Assembly: GCA_963843275.1 (NCBI GenBank) | Contig: CAWJJM010000012.1 | Location: forward strand, 1,736,001 to 1,800,000 | Origin: CAWJJM01 sp963843275 | GTDB lineage: Bacteria; Acidobacteriota; Thermoanaerobaculia; Multivoradales; JBCCEF01 | DNA length: 64,000 nucleotides | Direction of reading: 5' to 3' | Part shown: piece by piece, positions 54,757-63,089 of the stretch | Layout: the number at the start of each line of letters is the position of its first letter | How positions within the stretch are numbered: the first letter of the stretch is position 1 | Program-made: the position numbers and the translations under genes | The notes under the pieces: generated by a model | The model's input: only the letters and a program-made list of their open reading frames with translations | Databases searched by the model: none | Told to the model about the DNA's origin: nothing

Positions 54757-55032
54757 TCAGCCCCGGCCGCCCTCCCCGCGCTCGCGAGCGCTCGGGACGC
54801 CGCGGCCGGTGCGGCGCTGCAGCTCGTCGATGCGCCGCGAGGCCGCCGCCTTCGACAGGCCGGGATCGAACTCCTCGCCCGTCTCCTCGCACAGGGTCTC
54901 GAGATAGGAGGCCTGCGCGCCGGTCATCGGCTCGTCGCCGGTCTTCCAGTCGTCCGGATCCTCCTCCCGGTTCGACACCCCGGGGTCCGGTCCGAGCTCC
55001 GGCCGCCCCGCGTCGGGACCGGCGCCGCTCAC
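54757..55032 (-). CDS. DUF3072 family protein
   Basis: Small soluble protein of 91 residues with the DUF3072 core: DPDDWKTGDEPMTGAQASYL and LCEETGEEFDPGLSKAAA, then RIDELQRRTG. Function unknown in all members I know. The GTG at 55032 overlaps the upstream DUF2892 stop (GTGA), so it is translationally coupled to that membrane protein. The N-terminal 20 residues before the core are not conserved in the family. Confidence 0.85.
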   Translation of the reverse strand: MSGAGPDAGRPELGPDPGVSNREEDPDDWKTGDEPMTGAQASYLETLCEETGEEFDPGLSKAAASRRIDELQRRTGRGVPSARERGEGGRG

Positions 55033-55382
55033 GCCAGCTTCCCCGGGGTGTAGGCCGGCGGATCGCTCGCCGGGAAGGACTCGCGCGAGGCCTCCTCGAC
55101 CTCGTCGACCGGCGGCCGCGACCTCTCGCCGGCGGCGTGCACCTCGCGCGCCGCCTCCCGGTCGCTGACCACGTCGGCGGCGGTGCGCCCGCTGCCGTCG
55201 GTGCCGCGGCCGAGGGCCTGGTTGACCGGGCAGAACCCGGTGACGCCGCGGAACAGCAGGGCCGAGCCCGCCAGGGCCAGCGGCGCGGTCTTCACGGAGG
55301 GGCGGCGCAGGAAACCGGCCAGGGCGACTCCGCCGCCGGCCAGGGAAAGGGCACGTTCGGTGGTGCTGACGTTCTTCTGCAT
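55029..55382 (-). CDS. DUF2892 (YgaP-type) membrane protein
   Basis: Protein of 117 residues. The first half is a DUF2892 domain with two short TM helices (about 10-24 and 33-48) and a GVTGFCPVNQALG motif at the end of the second helix. The second half is a charged cytoplasmic tail (about 60-117) with Arg/Glu-rich stretches and ASDPPAYTPGK. The AGGAGG Shine-Dalgarno seven bases before the ATG at 55382 is strong. Coupled to the DUF3072 gene. YgaP members can carry a rhodanese domain; this one does not. Confidence 0.85.
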   Translation of the reverse strand: MQKNVSTTERALSLAGGGVALAGFLRRPSVKTAPLALAGSALLFRGVTGFCPVNQALGRGTDGSGRTAADVVSDREAAREVHAAGERSRPPVDEVEEASRESFPASDPPAYTPGKLA

Positions 55383-55681
55383 CGGGATGCCTCCTTTTGT
55401 CGGCTCGTCCGCGGTGCGTCCGCAGCCCACCAAGAGGCGCAAGCCGCATGCCAGCCCGGGGAGTGCGGCGGCGGCGAGCCCGCGGGGCCGCGCCAGCGCC
55501 GGACCGGGCGAGCCGGAGCCGAGACAAGGGAGAGCCGCCCCCGGTGCCCCGCTCGCTCCGGGGGTGGGGGCGGGGGGAGGTGCGAGGAGCGTGGGAGAGG
55601 GCCGCCGAGGCGACCCTCAGGTCGCCGCAGGAGGACCGGGCGAGCCGCGCCGCCGCAGATCCCCCCGCAGCCGCCCCCGGA
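55383..55681. other. Non-coding gap of about 300 bases
   Basis: No credible gene on either strand. It should contain the promoter for the DUF2892-DUF3072 pair and the end of the CBS protein transcript; several short GC-rich inverted repeats are present but none has a terminator-like T tract. Confidence 0.5.
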
Positions 55682-56221
55682 TCAGGATTCGTCGACCAGG
55701 AGGCCCAGCAGATCCGACGTCGACAGCAGGCCCACCGCCCTCCCCTCGTGCATCACCAGCAGCCGGTGGAGGTGCTCGGCCAGCATCCGCTTGACGATCT
55801 CCGGGACCGTCGCGTCCTCGGACACCGAGACCACCCGCGGCGTCATGATGTCCTCGACGAGGAGCTCCTCCTCCCCGTCGTCGTCCTCCTCGCCGTCGTC
55901 GTCGGCCTCGGCGCCGTCCCCGTCGGCGGCGCCGCCGGTCGCGGGCTCGCCGTCGGAGGCGCCGGCGAAGCCCTCGTCGCGCGACCCGTCCCGGTCACGG
56001 TCCGACCCGGGGGCGTCGTCCTCGTCATCGTCCTCCTCCGCCACCAGCCGGGCGATGTCGAAGACCGAGACCACCCCCACCAGCCGGCCGTCGGCGGACT
56101 CCACCGGGGCGCCGGTGATGTCGTTGGCGACCAGGAAGCGCGCCAGCTCCGCCACGGTCATGTCCTCGGGGACGGTGAGGACCTCCGGGTTCATCAGGTC
56201 GGCGGCGGTGATCGGCCTCAT
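55682..56221 (-). CDS. Two-CBS-domain protein with acidic linker
   Basis: Soluble protein of 179 residues made of a CBS pair, the module that binds adenosyl ligands and controls enzymes or channels. CBS1 is about 1-60 (AADLMNPEVLTVPEDMTV), CBS2 about 121-179 (VEDIMTPRVVSVSEDATVPE). Between them, residues 61-120 are almost entirely Asp/Glu/Gly, an unusual disordered acidic linker. There is no catalytic domain, so it must act on a partner. GGAGG precedes the ATG at 56221. Divergent from the ABC exporter gene. Confidence 0.9.
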   Translation of the reverse strand: MRPITAADLMNPEVLTVPEDMTVAELARFLVANDITGAPVESADGRLVGVVSVFDIARLVAEEDDDEDDAPGSDRDRDGSRDEGFAGASDGEPATGGAADGDGAEADDDGEEDDDGEEELLVEDIMTPRVVSVSEDATVPEIVKRMLAEHLHRLLVMHEGRAVGLLSTSDLLGLLVDES

Positions 56222-56375
56222 GCTCGTGCCTCCTCGGCGTCGGGCGCACCGCGGCGGCGCGCGCAGGTCGGCTCTGAAGATACCGCGAACGCTCCCGCCG
56301 CCGGGCGGCGCGGCGGGAATTCACCCCGGCGGCGCGGCCTTGAAGACTGCGAACGACCTGGAGGCGGGGCACGAC

Positions 56376-58247
56376 GTGAGCGAGGGGAAGCGACCGATCC
56401 GGTTCTCGACCGCCTGGCGGGAGGCGCGGCAGCTCATCTGGGCGCGGCGCGGGCGGATCGGCGTCGGCATCCTCCTGATGGCGGTCTCCCGGATCGCCGG
56501 GCTGGTGCTGCCGGCGACGCCGAAGTTCCTCATCGACAACGTGATCGGCGGCAAGCCGGTGGAGCTGCCGCCGCCGCTCGCCGGTTTGGCGGCGCCGCTC
56601 GGCGCGCTCGCCCCGCTCCAGCTCCTCACCGCCCTGGCGACGGCGGTGGCGGTCGCGACGCTGATCCAGGCCGCGGCGTCGTTCGCCCTGTCGCAGCTGC
56701 TCAGCGTCGCCGCGCAGCGTTCCATCGCCGAGATGCGCCGGGCCGTGCAGGCGCACGTGGCGCGGCTGCCGGTGCGCTTCTTCGACTCGACCAAGAGCGG
56801 GGTGCTGATCTCGCGCATCATGACCGACGCCGAGGGCATCCGGAACCTGGTGGGGACCGGCCTGGTGCAGCTCGTCGGCGGCGCCATGACCGCCGCCTTC
56901 GCGCTGGCGATCCTGCTGTGGCTGAACTGGCGCCTGACGCTGGTGACCGTGGTCGTCCTGGCCACCTTCGGCGTCGGCATGGCCTTCGCCTTCCGCCGCC
57001 TGCGCCCGATCTTCCGCCAGCGCGGCAAGATCAACGCCGACGTCACCGGCCGGCTGGCCGAGGCCCTCGGCGGCATCCGGATCGTCAAGATCTACACCGC
57101 CGAGAAGCGCGAGGAGCTGGTCTTCACCCGCGGCGTCCACCGGCTGCTGCGCAACGTCGCCGCCACCATCACCGCCACCTCCGCCATCGGCGCCTTCGCC
57201 TCGGTGGTGATCGGCGCCATCGGCGTGGTGATGCTGGTCGTGGGCGGCCGCGCCATCCTCGCCGGCGGGATGACGGTGGGTGACCTCATCACCTACATCT
57301 CCTTCACCCTGCTGCTCGCCTCGCCCGTCATGCAGATGGCGTCGATCGGCACCCAGATCAGCGAGGCGTTCGCCGGCCTCGACCGCCTCCGCGAGCTGAT
57401 GCGCCAGCCGGTGGAGACCGACGGGCGCGCCGGGGACCGGCCGCTCGAGCGGGTGGTCGGCGACGTCGCCTTCGAGCACGTCACCTTCGGCTACGAGCCG
57501 GGGGTGCCGGTGCTCCGCGACGTCTCCTTCCACGCCGCGGCGGGATCGACCACCGCGCTCGTCGGCTCGTCCGGGTCGGGCAAGTCGACCCTGATCGGCC
57601 TGGTCAACGCCTTCAACCAGCCCTGGGAGGGGCGGGTCCTGGTCGACGGCCACGACCTGGCCACCCTGCGGCTCGCCGACTACCGCTCCCGGCTCGGCGT
57701 CGTCCTGCAGGAGAACTTCCTCTTCGACGGCACCATCGCCGAGAACGTCGCCTACGGCCGCCCGGGCGCCCACCGCGACGAGATCGTGGCGGCCGCCCGC
57801 GTCGCCCACTGCGACGAGTTCGTGCGCGGCTTCGAGAACGGCTACGACACCGTGATCGGCGAGCGCGGCGTCAAGCTCTCCGGCGGTCAGCGCCAGCGGG
57901 TGGCGATCGCCCGCGCGGTGCTCGCCGACCCGGACGTGCTCATCCTCGACGAGGCCACCTCCAGCCTCGACTCCGAGAGCGAGCTGCTGATCCAGGAGGC
58001 GCTGGCGAACCTGCGCCGCGGGCGCACCACCTTCGTCATCGCCCATCGGCTGTCGACCATCCAGGCCGCCGACCAGATCCTCGTCGTCGAGGGCGGCCGC
58101 ATCGTCGAGCGCGGCACCCACGGCGAGCTGCTCGCCGCCGGCGGTCGCTACCGCGAGCTCTACGACAAGCAGGTGCGCCTCGAGACCAACCGCTTCATCA
58201 ATCCGGGCGAGGACTTCACCCCGGAGGAGCGCCGCGAGGCGGGTTGA
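56376..58247 (+). CDS. ABC exporter, fused membrane and ATPase domains (MsbA-like)
   Basis: Half-transporter that dimerises to export lipids, drugs or peptides. The 623 residues comprise six TM helices (about 30-310) and a nucleotide-binding domain with Walker A GSSGSGKS (397-404), Q-loop VVLQENFLFDG, signature LSGGQRQR, Walker B VLILDEATSSLD, and the switch His in IAHRLST. All ATPase motifs are intact. The GTG at 56376 has GGAGG 11 bases upstream; a TTG at 56340 is an alternative. The stop overlaps the 3' end of a convergent lipase maturation factor remnant by 32 bases. Substrate unknown. Confidence 0.93.
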   Translation: MSEGKRPIRFSTAWREARQLIWARRGRIGVGILLMAVSRIAGLVLPATPKFLIDNVIGGKPVELPPPLAGLAAPLGALAPLQLLTALATAVAVATLIQAAASFALSQLLSVAAQRSIAEMRRAVQAHVARLPVRFFDSTKSGVLISRIMTDAEGIRNLVGTGLVQLVGGAMTAAFALAILLWLNWRLTLVTVVVLATFGVGMAFAFRRLRPIFRQRGKINADVTGRLAEALGGIRIVKIYTAEKREELVFTRGVHRLLRNVAATITATSAIGAFASVVIGAIGVVMLVVGGRAILAGGMTVGDLITYISFTLLLASPVMQMASIGTQISEAFAGLDRLRELMRQPVETDGRAGDRPLERVVGDVAFEHVTFGYEPGVPVLRDVSFHAAAGSTTALVGSSGSGKSTLIGLVNAFNQPWEGRVLVDGHDLATLRLADYRSRLGVVLQENFLFDGTIAENVAYGRPGAHRDEIVAAARVAHCDEFVRGFENGYDTVIGERGVKLSGGQRQRVAIARAVLADPDVLILDEATSSLDSESELLIQEALANLRRGRTTFVIAHRLSTIQAADQILVVEGGRIVERGTHGELLAAGGRYRELYDKQVRLETNRFINPGEDFTPEERREAG

Positions 58248-59034
58248 CCGCCAGGGTCGGGCCGGCGCCGGCCTCCCCGACCGGCGGCGCGAAGGCCCCC
58301 AGCAGCTCCCGGTTCCACCACCGGCCGGTGCGCCGCCGGGTCGCCGCGTCGGTGAACCGGTAGCGCCACAGAACGGTGCGCACGGCCCGCGGGCGGCGCC
58401 CCGCGAAGGGGTCGCCGGCGAACAGGGCGAGCACCGCGGGGTCGGAGCGCCGCAGCAGCTCCTCGGTGTGGACCACCCACGGGTTCTGCTGCCAGGGGGC
58501 CAGGGAGGCGAACCACAGGTTCCAGTCGAAGCGCGGCTGGTAGGGCGCGTAGATCCCGGGCGCCCGCCACGGGTCCTGCGGCTTGAAACGGAACGGGTAG
58601 GCGACCCAGCGCGCGCCGTCGACGGTGCCCTGGAACTCGATCTCGTAGCGCTCCCGGGTCATCACCGCGAACAGGCCGTAGGCGTTGGCGATGCGGAAGG
58701 GGGCGAGGGCCCGCGCCGGGGCGGTGAGCGGCGCCGGCAGCGGTACGCCCGGCAGCTCCGCCAGGGTGGCCCAACCGACGGCAACGAGCACCAGCCCGAC
58801 CGCGGCCAGCCGCCAGCGCGACGGGGGGGGCGGCGTGAGCGCCCGCCGGCGCGGCAGGCGGAAGCGGGCCAGGTGGCGGTCGTCGAGCAGCAGCACCCCG
58901 AGGAGCAGCGCGGCGCCAGCCAGCGCTCGAGCCAGCCTGGGCGACGGCCCGGTCCGGCACCGGCGGCGGCCGGCGTCCCCGGCTGCGCCCTGTCCCCGTC
59001 CACCTGCGGATCCTCCCTCGGCGGCAGGCTGCAA
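58216..59034 (-). pseudogene. Lipase maturation factor family protein, 5'-truncated
   Basis: The C-terminal part is unmistakable: FRIANAYGLFAVMTRERYEI, FRFKPQDPWRAPG, YQPRFDWNLWFASL and WVVHTEELLRR are lipase maturation factor (LMF) signatures. A full LMF has about 450-500 residues with many N-terminal TM helices, but here only two TM helices (about 34-52, 75-93) remain before that domain. The segment upstream is Gly/Arg-rich and unlike LMF. The best upstream start is a TTG at 59034 without a Shine-Dalgarno. A decayed gene whose 5' half has been lost next to ychF is the simplest reading. Confidence 0.7.
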
Positions 59035-59060
59035 CCCGTGTACCCGCCGGAAGCGCGGGA

Positions 59061-59066
59061 TAAGGT
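59061..59066 (+). promoter_or_regulatory. Possible -10 box of ychF
   Basis: TAAGGT lies six bases before the ATG at 59073. It overlaps AAGGTGG, which could instead serve as a Shine-Dalgarno, so the assignment is ambiguous. Confidence 0.3.
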
Positions 59067-59072
59067 GGGGGC

Positions 59073-60182
59073 ATGCTCGCCGTCGGCATCATCGGGTTGC
59101 CCAACGTGGGCAAGTCGACCCTGTTCAACGCCCTCACCGCCGCCGGCGCCGAGGTCTCCAACTACCCCTTCACCACCATCGCCCCCAACGTCGGGATGGT
59201 CCCGGTGCCCGATCCGCGGCTCGACGCCCTGGCGGCGGCGCTGGCGCCCGACGAAGCGCTCCCCTGCCTGATCCGCTTCGTCGACATCGCCGGGCTGGTG
59301 GCGGGGGCCAGCCGCGGCGAGGGCCTCGGCAACCAGTTCCTCGGCGAGATCCGCGCCGTCGACGCCGTCGCCCACGTGGTGCGCTGCTTCCCGGAGCCCG
59401 ACGTGGTGCACGTCCTCGGGGCCGTCGACCCGGTGCGCGACGCCGAGGTGGTGGAGACCGAGCTGTTGCTCGCCGACCTCGAGGTCCTCGAGCGGGCGAT
59501 CGAGAGGCGGCGGCGGGTGTGGGCGACGGCGCCGCGCGAGAACGCCGCCGAGCGCGACCGCTGGAGCGGCTGGCGCGCGCAGCTCGCCGCCGGCAGGCCG
59601 CTGGCGGCCCTCGACCTCGACGAGGCGGCACGGCGCGAGGCCAAGGCGCTCGGCCTGCTCTCCGCCAAGCCGGTGCTCTACGTCGCCAACGTCGGCGAGG
59701 CGGCCTACGGCGAGGGTCCGACGGAGCCCGCCGAGCCGCTGCGGCGGCACGCCGGCGCGGCCGCGGGGGCCGCGGCGGTGGTGGAGGTCTCGGCCCGCCT
59801 CGAGGCCGAGCTGGCGGAGCTCGAACCGGCGGAGCGCCGCCCCTTCCTCGACGACCTGGGCCTCGCCCGCACCGGCCTCGAACGCCTGGCGGAGGGGGCC
59901 TTCGAGCTGCTCGACCTGGTGCGCTTCTACACCGTCGTCGGGGGCCGCAAGCTGCGCGCCTGGGAGGTCCCGCGCGGCACCCCCGCCCCGCAGGCGGCGG
60001 GTCGGGTCCACAGCGACATGGAGCACGGCTTCGTCCGGGCCCGGGTCGCCGGTGCCGACCAGCTCCTCGCCGCCGGCGGCTTCGCCGAGCTCGCCCACCG
60101 GGGCCAGCTCCGCACCGAGGGCAGGGACTACGAGATCGCCGACGGCGACGTCGTCGAGTTCCTCTTCACCGAACCCGCCTGA
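59073..60182 (+). CDS. ychF: Redox-regulated ATPase YchF (Obg family)
   Basis: Ribosome-associated P-loop ATPase of the TRAFAC/Obg group (OLA1 homologue) that prefers ATP. The 369 residues show G1 GLPNVGKS (8-15), a switch II region DIAGLVAGASRGEGLGNQFL, the coiled-coil insert (about 125-190), and a C-terminal TGS domain with VHSDMEHGFVRA and a final DVVEFLF. Length is typical. Convergent with lptE. Confidence 0.96.
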   Translation: MLAVGIIGLPNVGKSTLFNALTAAGAEVSNYPFTTIAPNVGMVPVPDPRLDALAAALAPDEALPCLIRFVDIAGLVAGASRGEGLGNQFLGEIRAVDAVAHVVRCFPEPDVVHVLGAVDPVRDAEVVETELLLADLEVLERAIERRRRVWATAPRENAAERDRWSGWRAQLAAGRPLAALDLDEAARREAKALGLLSAKPVLYVANVGEAAYGEGPTEPAEPLRRHAGAAAGAAAVVEVSARLEAELAELEPAERRPFLDDLGLARTGLERLAEGAFELLDLVRFYTVVGGRKLRAWEVPRGTPAPQAAGRVHSDMEHGFVRARVAGADQLLAAGGFAELAHRGQLRTEGRDYEIADGDVVEFLFTEPA

Positions 60183-60283
60183 GCCTCAGAGACGACCCGA
60201 CCGGGAGCGGCGAACCCCACGCCGGCCCCCCTGACGGGCTGCCGGTCGTCGGCGCGACGCCGCAGCCGCACCCGCAGCCGTCG

Positions 60284-60847
60284 TCAGAACCCCTGGAGGA
60301 GGTCGGTGACCATGGTCTCCGCGAAGCGGTCCGCCGCCACCTGCAGCGCCTGGTCCTCGCGGTCGACGTACTCCGTCTCCGACACTTCGATCGGGTAGTT
60401 CTGGCGGAACACGTAGCGGTCGTTGGACCACAGCACGGCCTCGTCGCCGCCGGTGCGCTTCAGCGCCATCGCGGCGGTGATGGCGATCTCGTACTCGGTG
60501 GCGCGCCCCTCGGTGTCGAAGGCCACCGGGGTGACGCCGAACGCGTTGACCGAGCCGGAGAGGGTGGCGTCGGACTCGGCGGCGTCGGCCACCACCGTGA
60601 AGCGCTGCCGGGTCACCAGCTCGTCGGCGATCGCCCGGGTGAGGTACTGGTCGGCCTGGGCCCGCGAGGTGCGGTTCTCCAGCGGCGCCACGTAGACCCG
60701 GTGCACGTCCTCGGGCAGGTTGCTGCCGCGGCCGACCAGGGCGTAACCGCAACCGGCGACCCAGGCGGGGGCGGCGGCGGCGAGGAGCAGCAGGGAGAGG
60801 CTCTTGCGCAAGGGATCGGTTCTCCTGTCGGAAAGGCCCGGGTTCAT
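60284..60847 (-). CDS. lptE: LPS-assembly lipoprotein LptE
   Basis: Outer-membrane lipoprotein that plugs the LptD barrel and guides lipopolysaccharide to the surface. The 187 residues start with a lipoprotein signal, lipobox WVAGC (C33), followed by GYALVGRGSNLP, VYVAPLENRTS and a beta-alpha fold typical of LptE. Its presence supports a Gram-negative cell envelope. The ATG overlaps the upstream stop (ATGA, 60844-60847); a TTG at 60811 with an AGGAGA Shine-Dalgarno is an alternative start. Last gene of the ribH-nusB operon. Confidence 0.85.
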   Translation of the reverse strand: MNPGLSDRRTDPLRKSLSLLLLAAAAPAWVAGCGYALVGRGSNLPEDVHRVYVAPLENRTSRAQADQYLTRAIADELVTRQRFTVVADAAESDATLSGSVNAFGVTPVAFDTEGRATEYEIAITAAMALKRTGGDEAVLWSNDRYVFRQNYPIEVSETEYVDREDQALQVAADRFAETMVTDLLQGF

Positions 60848-61956
60848 CGGGAGCGGGGCGCCCGGCGCGGGACGGCCGGGCGGCCGGCGGGCACCGGGGG
60901 CGGTGGAGGGGATCCGTCCCCCCCGTGCCCCTGCTCCAGGAAGACGGCGCTGCGCTGCCGCGGCGCCAGCTCCAGCCGGCGCGACCGCGGCGCCCGTCCG
61001 TCGACCAGCACCTCCAGAGTGTACCGGCCGCCGGCCAGGCCGACGAAGATGCTCTCGCCGTCGACCAGCAGGCGCCGCTCCACCCCGCCGCGCCCGGCCA
61101 GCACCGCGACGCCGCCGGCGGCGCCCGCCACCACGACCCGCAGGGCGCCGGCGAGCTGCTCCGGGTGGTTCTTGCGCGCCATCACCCCGGGGGCTCCGGC
61201 GGGGTAGACGTCGCTGACCGTGCGGCGGTCGCGCCGCTCGACGAGCCGCCAGCCGTTGTCCTCCGCGGCCGGGGCGGCCGTCCCCGCCACGCCCAGGCGC
61301 ACGTGGTCGGCCGGCACGTAGTGGTGGTGGAAGAGCGGATCGCTGGGCACCCAGCCGCGGTCCGGGTAGCGGACTTCGACCCAGGAGTGCGCTCCGTGGG
61401 GGCTGCCCGGCCGCGGCGGCCCGGCCACGAAGCCGTCGACCACCCGCGCCTCGATCCCCACCGCCCCGAGCAACGCCGCCGTCAGCGCCGCGACCTCACG
61501 GCTGTCGCCCGCGCCGCGCTCCAGAGTCGCCGCAGCGCTCGTCGCGGGCCCCGCAGCGTCGCCCGGGGCCGCCGCCGGTGCGTCCACCACGTGGTGCACC
61601 ACCCAGCCGAGCACCCGCGAGACCGCCGCGTACTCTCCGCCGGCGCCGGCGGTGATCCGACGCGCCCGCTCGCCGACCGGATCGGCGGCGGCGGCCGCCG
61701 GCGGCGGGGCGAAGGGCGCCGCGCTGTCGAGCGGCGCCAGGGAGACCTCGACCTCGACCTCGCCGGGGTGCGCGGCGTCGGCCCGCAGGCGGTAGCCGCC
61801 CCCCTGGTAGCTGGTCACCCGGGCGGCGGCCGGCAGCCGCACCCGGGCCCGGTCGCTGCCCTCCACCGCCACCCCGCCGCTCGCCGCCCGGGCGGTCGCC
61901 GCGGCCCCCAGCAGCGCCGTCAGGGCCGCCGCGGCCACGGTTGCGGAGCGCCTCAC
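60844..61956 (-). CDS. Transglutaminase-like domain protein, catalytic Cys replaced
   Basis: Exported protein of 370 residues with a signal peptide (about 1-24). The transglutaminase-like core at about 115-215 shows RGAGDSREVAALTAALLGAV, GIEARVV, HSWVEVRYPDRGWVPSDP. In active members the first motif contains the nucleophilic Cys (GDC); here it is S152, while H190 and D206 of the triad remain. A C-terminal beta domain and a Pro-rich tail follow. It may be a binding rather than an enzymatic version. The GTG overlaps the nusB stop; the stop overlaps lptE. Confidence 0.75.
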   Translation of the reverse strand: MRRSATVAAAALTALLGAAATARAASGGVAVEGSDRARVRLPAAARVTSYQGGGYRLRADAAHPGEVEVEVSLAPLDSAAPFAPPPAAAAADPVGERARRITAGAGGEYAAVSRVLGWVVHHVVDAPAAAPGDAAGPATSAAATLERGAGDSREVAALTAALLGAVGIEARVVDGFVAGPPRPGSPHGAHSWVEVRYPDRGWVPSDPLFHHHYVPADHVRLGVAGTAAPAAEDNGWRLVERRDRRTVSDVYPAGAPGVMARKNHPEQLAGALRVVVAGAAGGVAVLAGRGGVERRLLVDGESIFVGLAGGRYTLEVLVDGRAPRSRRLELAPRQRSAVFLEQGHGGDGSPPPPPVPAGRPAVPRRAPRSR

Positions 61957-62447
61957 GTCAGGCTCCCGGGGAAGACGCGCTGCTTGAGCAGGCCGTCGAG
62001 CAGGCCGTTGATGAAGCGGCTCGACTGCTCCGAGCCGTAGTGCTTGGCCAGCTCGATCGCCTCGTCGAGCACCACGAGCTTCGGCACGTCCGGCTCGTGG
62101 AGCAGCTCGTACACCGCCAGGCGCAGGATGTTGCGGTCCACCGGCGGCATCCGCTCCAGCCGCCAGTTGGCCGCCTGGCCGCGGATCAGCTCGTCGATCT
62201 CGTCGCGGTGGCCGGCGGCGCCGGTCACCAGCTCGCGGGCGTGGTCGAAGGCCTCGTGCACCCGCTTGCGGGCACGCTCGGGGTCCTCGCCGCGCGCGCC
62301 GGGGCGCCGTCCACCTTCGCGCACCAGGTAGTCGGCGAGGTCGAACGAGCCGAAGACCTGCTGCAGGCTGCAGCCGCCCATGTCCACCTGGTAGAGCATC
62401 TGGACGGCCATCTCGCGGGCGGTGTGCCGCTTGCCCGGGGGGCTCAC
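61953..62447 (-). CDS. nusB: Transcription antitermination factor NusB
   Basis: Binds boxA RNA with NusE/S10 and promotes processive transcription of rRNA operons. The 164 residues show REMAVQMLYQVD near the N-terminus, RNILRLAVYELL, and VVLDEAIELAKHYGSEQSSRFINGLLD, the NusB signature. The insertion around residue 45-60 is Arg/Gly-rich. The GTG start at 62447 overlaps the ribH stop (GTGA), the classic ribH-nusB arrangement. Confidence 0.96.
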   Translation of the reverse strand: MSPPGKRHTAREMAVQMLYQVDMGGCSLQQVFGSFDLADYLVREGGRRPGARGEDPERARKRVHEAFDHARELVTGAAGHRDEIDELIRGQAANWRLERMPPVDRNILRLAVYELLHEPDVPKLVVLDEAIELAKHYGSEQSSRFINGLLDGLLKQRVFPGSLT

Positions 62448-62938
62448 CGCGCCGCCTCGCCGCGGCCCCGCAGGCGATCCAGCAGCAGCACCATCTCGAG
62501 GGCGGCGAGGGCCGCCTCGGCCCCCTTGTTGCCCACCGCCCCGCCGGCCCGCGCCTCGGCCTGCTCCCGGGTGTCGCAGGTCAGCAGCCCGAAGCCAACC
62601 GGCAGGCCGTGGCGCTCGCAGACGCGCGCGATGCCCCGGCTGGCCTCGCCGGCCACGAAGTCGAAATGCGGGGTGTCGCCGCGGATCACCGCGCCCAGCG
62701 CCACCAACCCCTCGTAGCGCCCGGTGCGCGCCAGGGCGTCGAGCGCCAGCGGCAGCTCCCAGGCCCCGGGCACCCGCTCGACCGCCACGTCCGCCGCCGC
62801 GACGCCGTGCTCCACCAGGCACTCGACGGCCCCGGCGACCAGGCGGTCGACGAGCTCGGCATGGAAACGGGTCGCAGCGATGGCCAGTCGCCGTCCTGCA
62901 CCGTCCACGGTGCCGCTCTGCTCTCGGATCCCGCTCAT
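62444..62938 (-). CDS. ribH: 6,7-dimethyl-8-ribityllumazine synthase
   Basis: Penultimate step of riboflavin synthesis; assembles as pentamers or icosahedral shells. The 164 residues hold AATRFHAELVDRLVAGA, RVPGAWELPLAL, ALGAVIRGDTPHFDFVAGE (catalytic His), and GLLTCDTREQAEARAGG. Length typical. The ATG at 62936-62938 lies about 30 bases behind the near-consensus promoter at 62977-63006. First gene of a four-gene operon ribH-nusB-transglutaminase-like-lptE. Confidence 0.96.
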   Translation of the reverse strand: MSGIREQSGTVDGAGRRLAIAATRFHAELVDRLVAGAVECLVEHGVAAADVAVERVPGAWELPLALDALARTGRYEGLVALGAVIRGDTPHFDFVAGEASRGIARVCERHGLPVGFGLLTCDTREQAEARAGGAVGNKGAEAALAALEMVLLLDRLRGRGEAAR

Positions 62939-62976
62939 CTTCTCGGCTGCTCGGGGGGTCGACTACGGGGCGGCTG

Positions 62977-63006
62977 AGTATAGAAGCCGCTCGATTTACC
63001 TGTCAA
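62977..63006 (-). promoter_or_regulatory. Near-consensus sigma-70 promoter of ribH operon
   Basis: Minus strand: perfect TTGACA (63006-63001), 18-base spacer, TATACT (62982-62977). The spacer holds the AT-rich GGTAAATCG, unusual in this genome. It predicts a start site about 30 bases before the ribH ATG. The best promoter in the window. Confidence 0.8.
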
Positions 63007-63030
63007 CGAGCGTCACCCCGGCGGGAAGCT

Positions 63031-63063
63031 CCCCTCCCCGGGGGGCGCCCCGGCGGGGAGGGG
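63031..63063 (-). terminator. Hairpin downstream of DinB-like gene
   Basis: A perfect 10-bp stem (63031-63040 with 63054-63063) and a 13-base GC-rich loop lie between the DinB-like stop and the ribH promoter. It probably ends the DinB-like transcript. No T tract is present. Confidence 0.5.
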
Positions 63064-63089
63064 CGCCGACGCCGCCGGGCCGCGGCGGC

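Noticed and set aside
53123..54907. Plus-strand Arg/Gly-rich gene opposite the Pro-rich protein
   Set aside because: Its repetitive Arg/Gly content simply mirrors the Pro/Ala/Glu codons of the minus-strand gene, which has a signal peptide and folded domains.
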